Shown in pieces: positions 22,896 to 22,972 of a stretch of 22,972 nt of DNA. The translations under genes and the position numbers were made by a program. Each line of letters starts with the position of its first letter. Position 1 is the first letter of the stretch. Location of the stretch: NCBI GenBank assembly GCA_016550425.1, contig JABXGS010000018.1, positions 1 to 22,972 of the forward strand, in the 5' to 3' direction. Below the pieces are notes generated by a model. The model saw only the letters and a program-made list of their open reading frames with translations, had not been told where the DNA came from and did no database searches. Source of the stretch: an archaeon (GTDB taxonomy: Archaea; Asgardarchaeota; Hermodarchaeia; Hermodarchaeales; Hermodarchaeaceae).

Positions 22896-22908
22896 TACTA
22901 CCCCTAAC

Positions 22909-22972
22909 TCGCCCCGCGGGGGGGGGCGACCAGGCTAGGGGCGCCCGCGCCGGGGGGGGGCGGGGGGGGGGG
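22909..22972. other. Poly-G contig end, probable sequencing artefact
   Basis: The last 60 or so bases are almost pure G with a few C-rich interruptions, unlike the rest of the window. Two-colour sequencing gives false G runs when signal is lost, and assemblers can extend a contig end with such reads. I treat it as not genomic. Confidence 0.8.

Noticed and set aside
22909..22972. A G-quadruplex-forming or telomere-like end
   Set aside because: The run lacks a repeating unit and sits exactly at the end of the sequence; a sequencing artefact is simpler.
1..22972. tRNA or rRNA genes, insertion sequences with transposase
   Set aside because: I looked through the intergenic stretches and saw no cloverleaf with a conserved T-loop, no rRNA-like sequence and no transposase motif.

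Overview
This window looks like a piece of an archaeal chromosome of medium GC content. The archaeal signs are core promoters with TATA-like boxes, a mix of apparently leaderless starts and starts with a GGAGGTGA-type ribosome site, archaeal-type single-stranded DNA-binding proteins with one OB fold, Lrp/AsnC-family regulators, a DUF362 protein, and several secreted proteins with a signal peptide plus a C-terminal membrane anchor. An Asgard or related lineage would fit, but that is inference: no rRNA or marker gene is present.

Layout. 0-5.1 kb: a fragment resembling the end of an M14 carboxypeptidase, a DUF362 protein, an all-helical unknown, an M20 metallopeptidase, two small proteins and a metallo-beta-lactamase (MBL) fold hydrolase. 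5.1-6.4 kb: two paralogous OB-fold proteins set tail to tail. 6.8-11.1 kb: a membrane-anchored serine hydrolase, a small membrane protein, a class I methyltransferase, a cysteine-rich protein divergent from a NYN-domain nuclease-like protein, and an unknown. 11.2-15.5 kb: an anchored surface protein, an Lrp-like regulator with two HTH domains, an LCM-type methyltransferase and an extended SDR. 15.6-22.9 kb: small membrane and small alpha/beta proteins, a stand-alone RAM domain, an MBL protein with an extra N-terminal domain, a secreted beta-helix protein, a second two-HTH regulator, a GNAT acetyltransferase and an exported glycoprotein-like protein. The window ends in a poly-G stretch that looks like a sequencing artefact.

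Most genes stand alone with their own promoter or terminator, so there is no long operon and no obvious single pathway. The most unusual feature lies between the genes of the right-hand 6 kb. A short element occurs five times, always on the minus strand. Three copies encode nearly the same short peptide end (consensus TKKEYxEQGAGxIHRCF followed at once by a stop) and two copies are decayed. Differences between copies are mostly synonymous, so the element was probably selected as protein. I do not recognise it. Secondary points are a recurring GGGAGG...CCTCCC terminator design on minus-strand genes, palindromic TATA boxes between divergent gene pairs, and two HTH-RAM-HTH-RAM regulators sharing a PFEYWN...HFCTAK signature.
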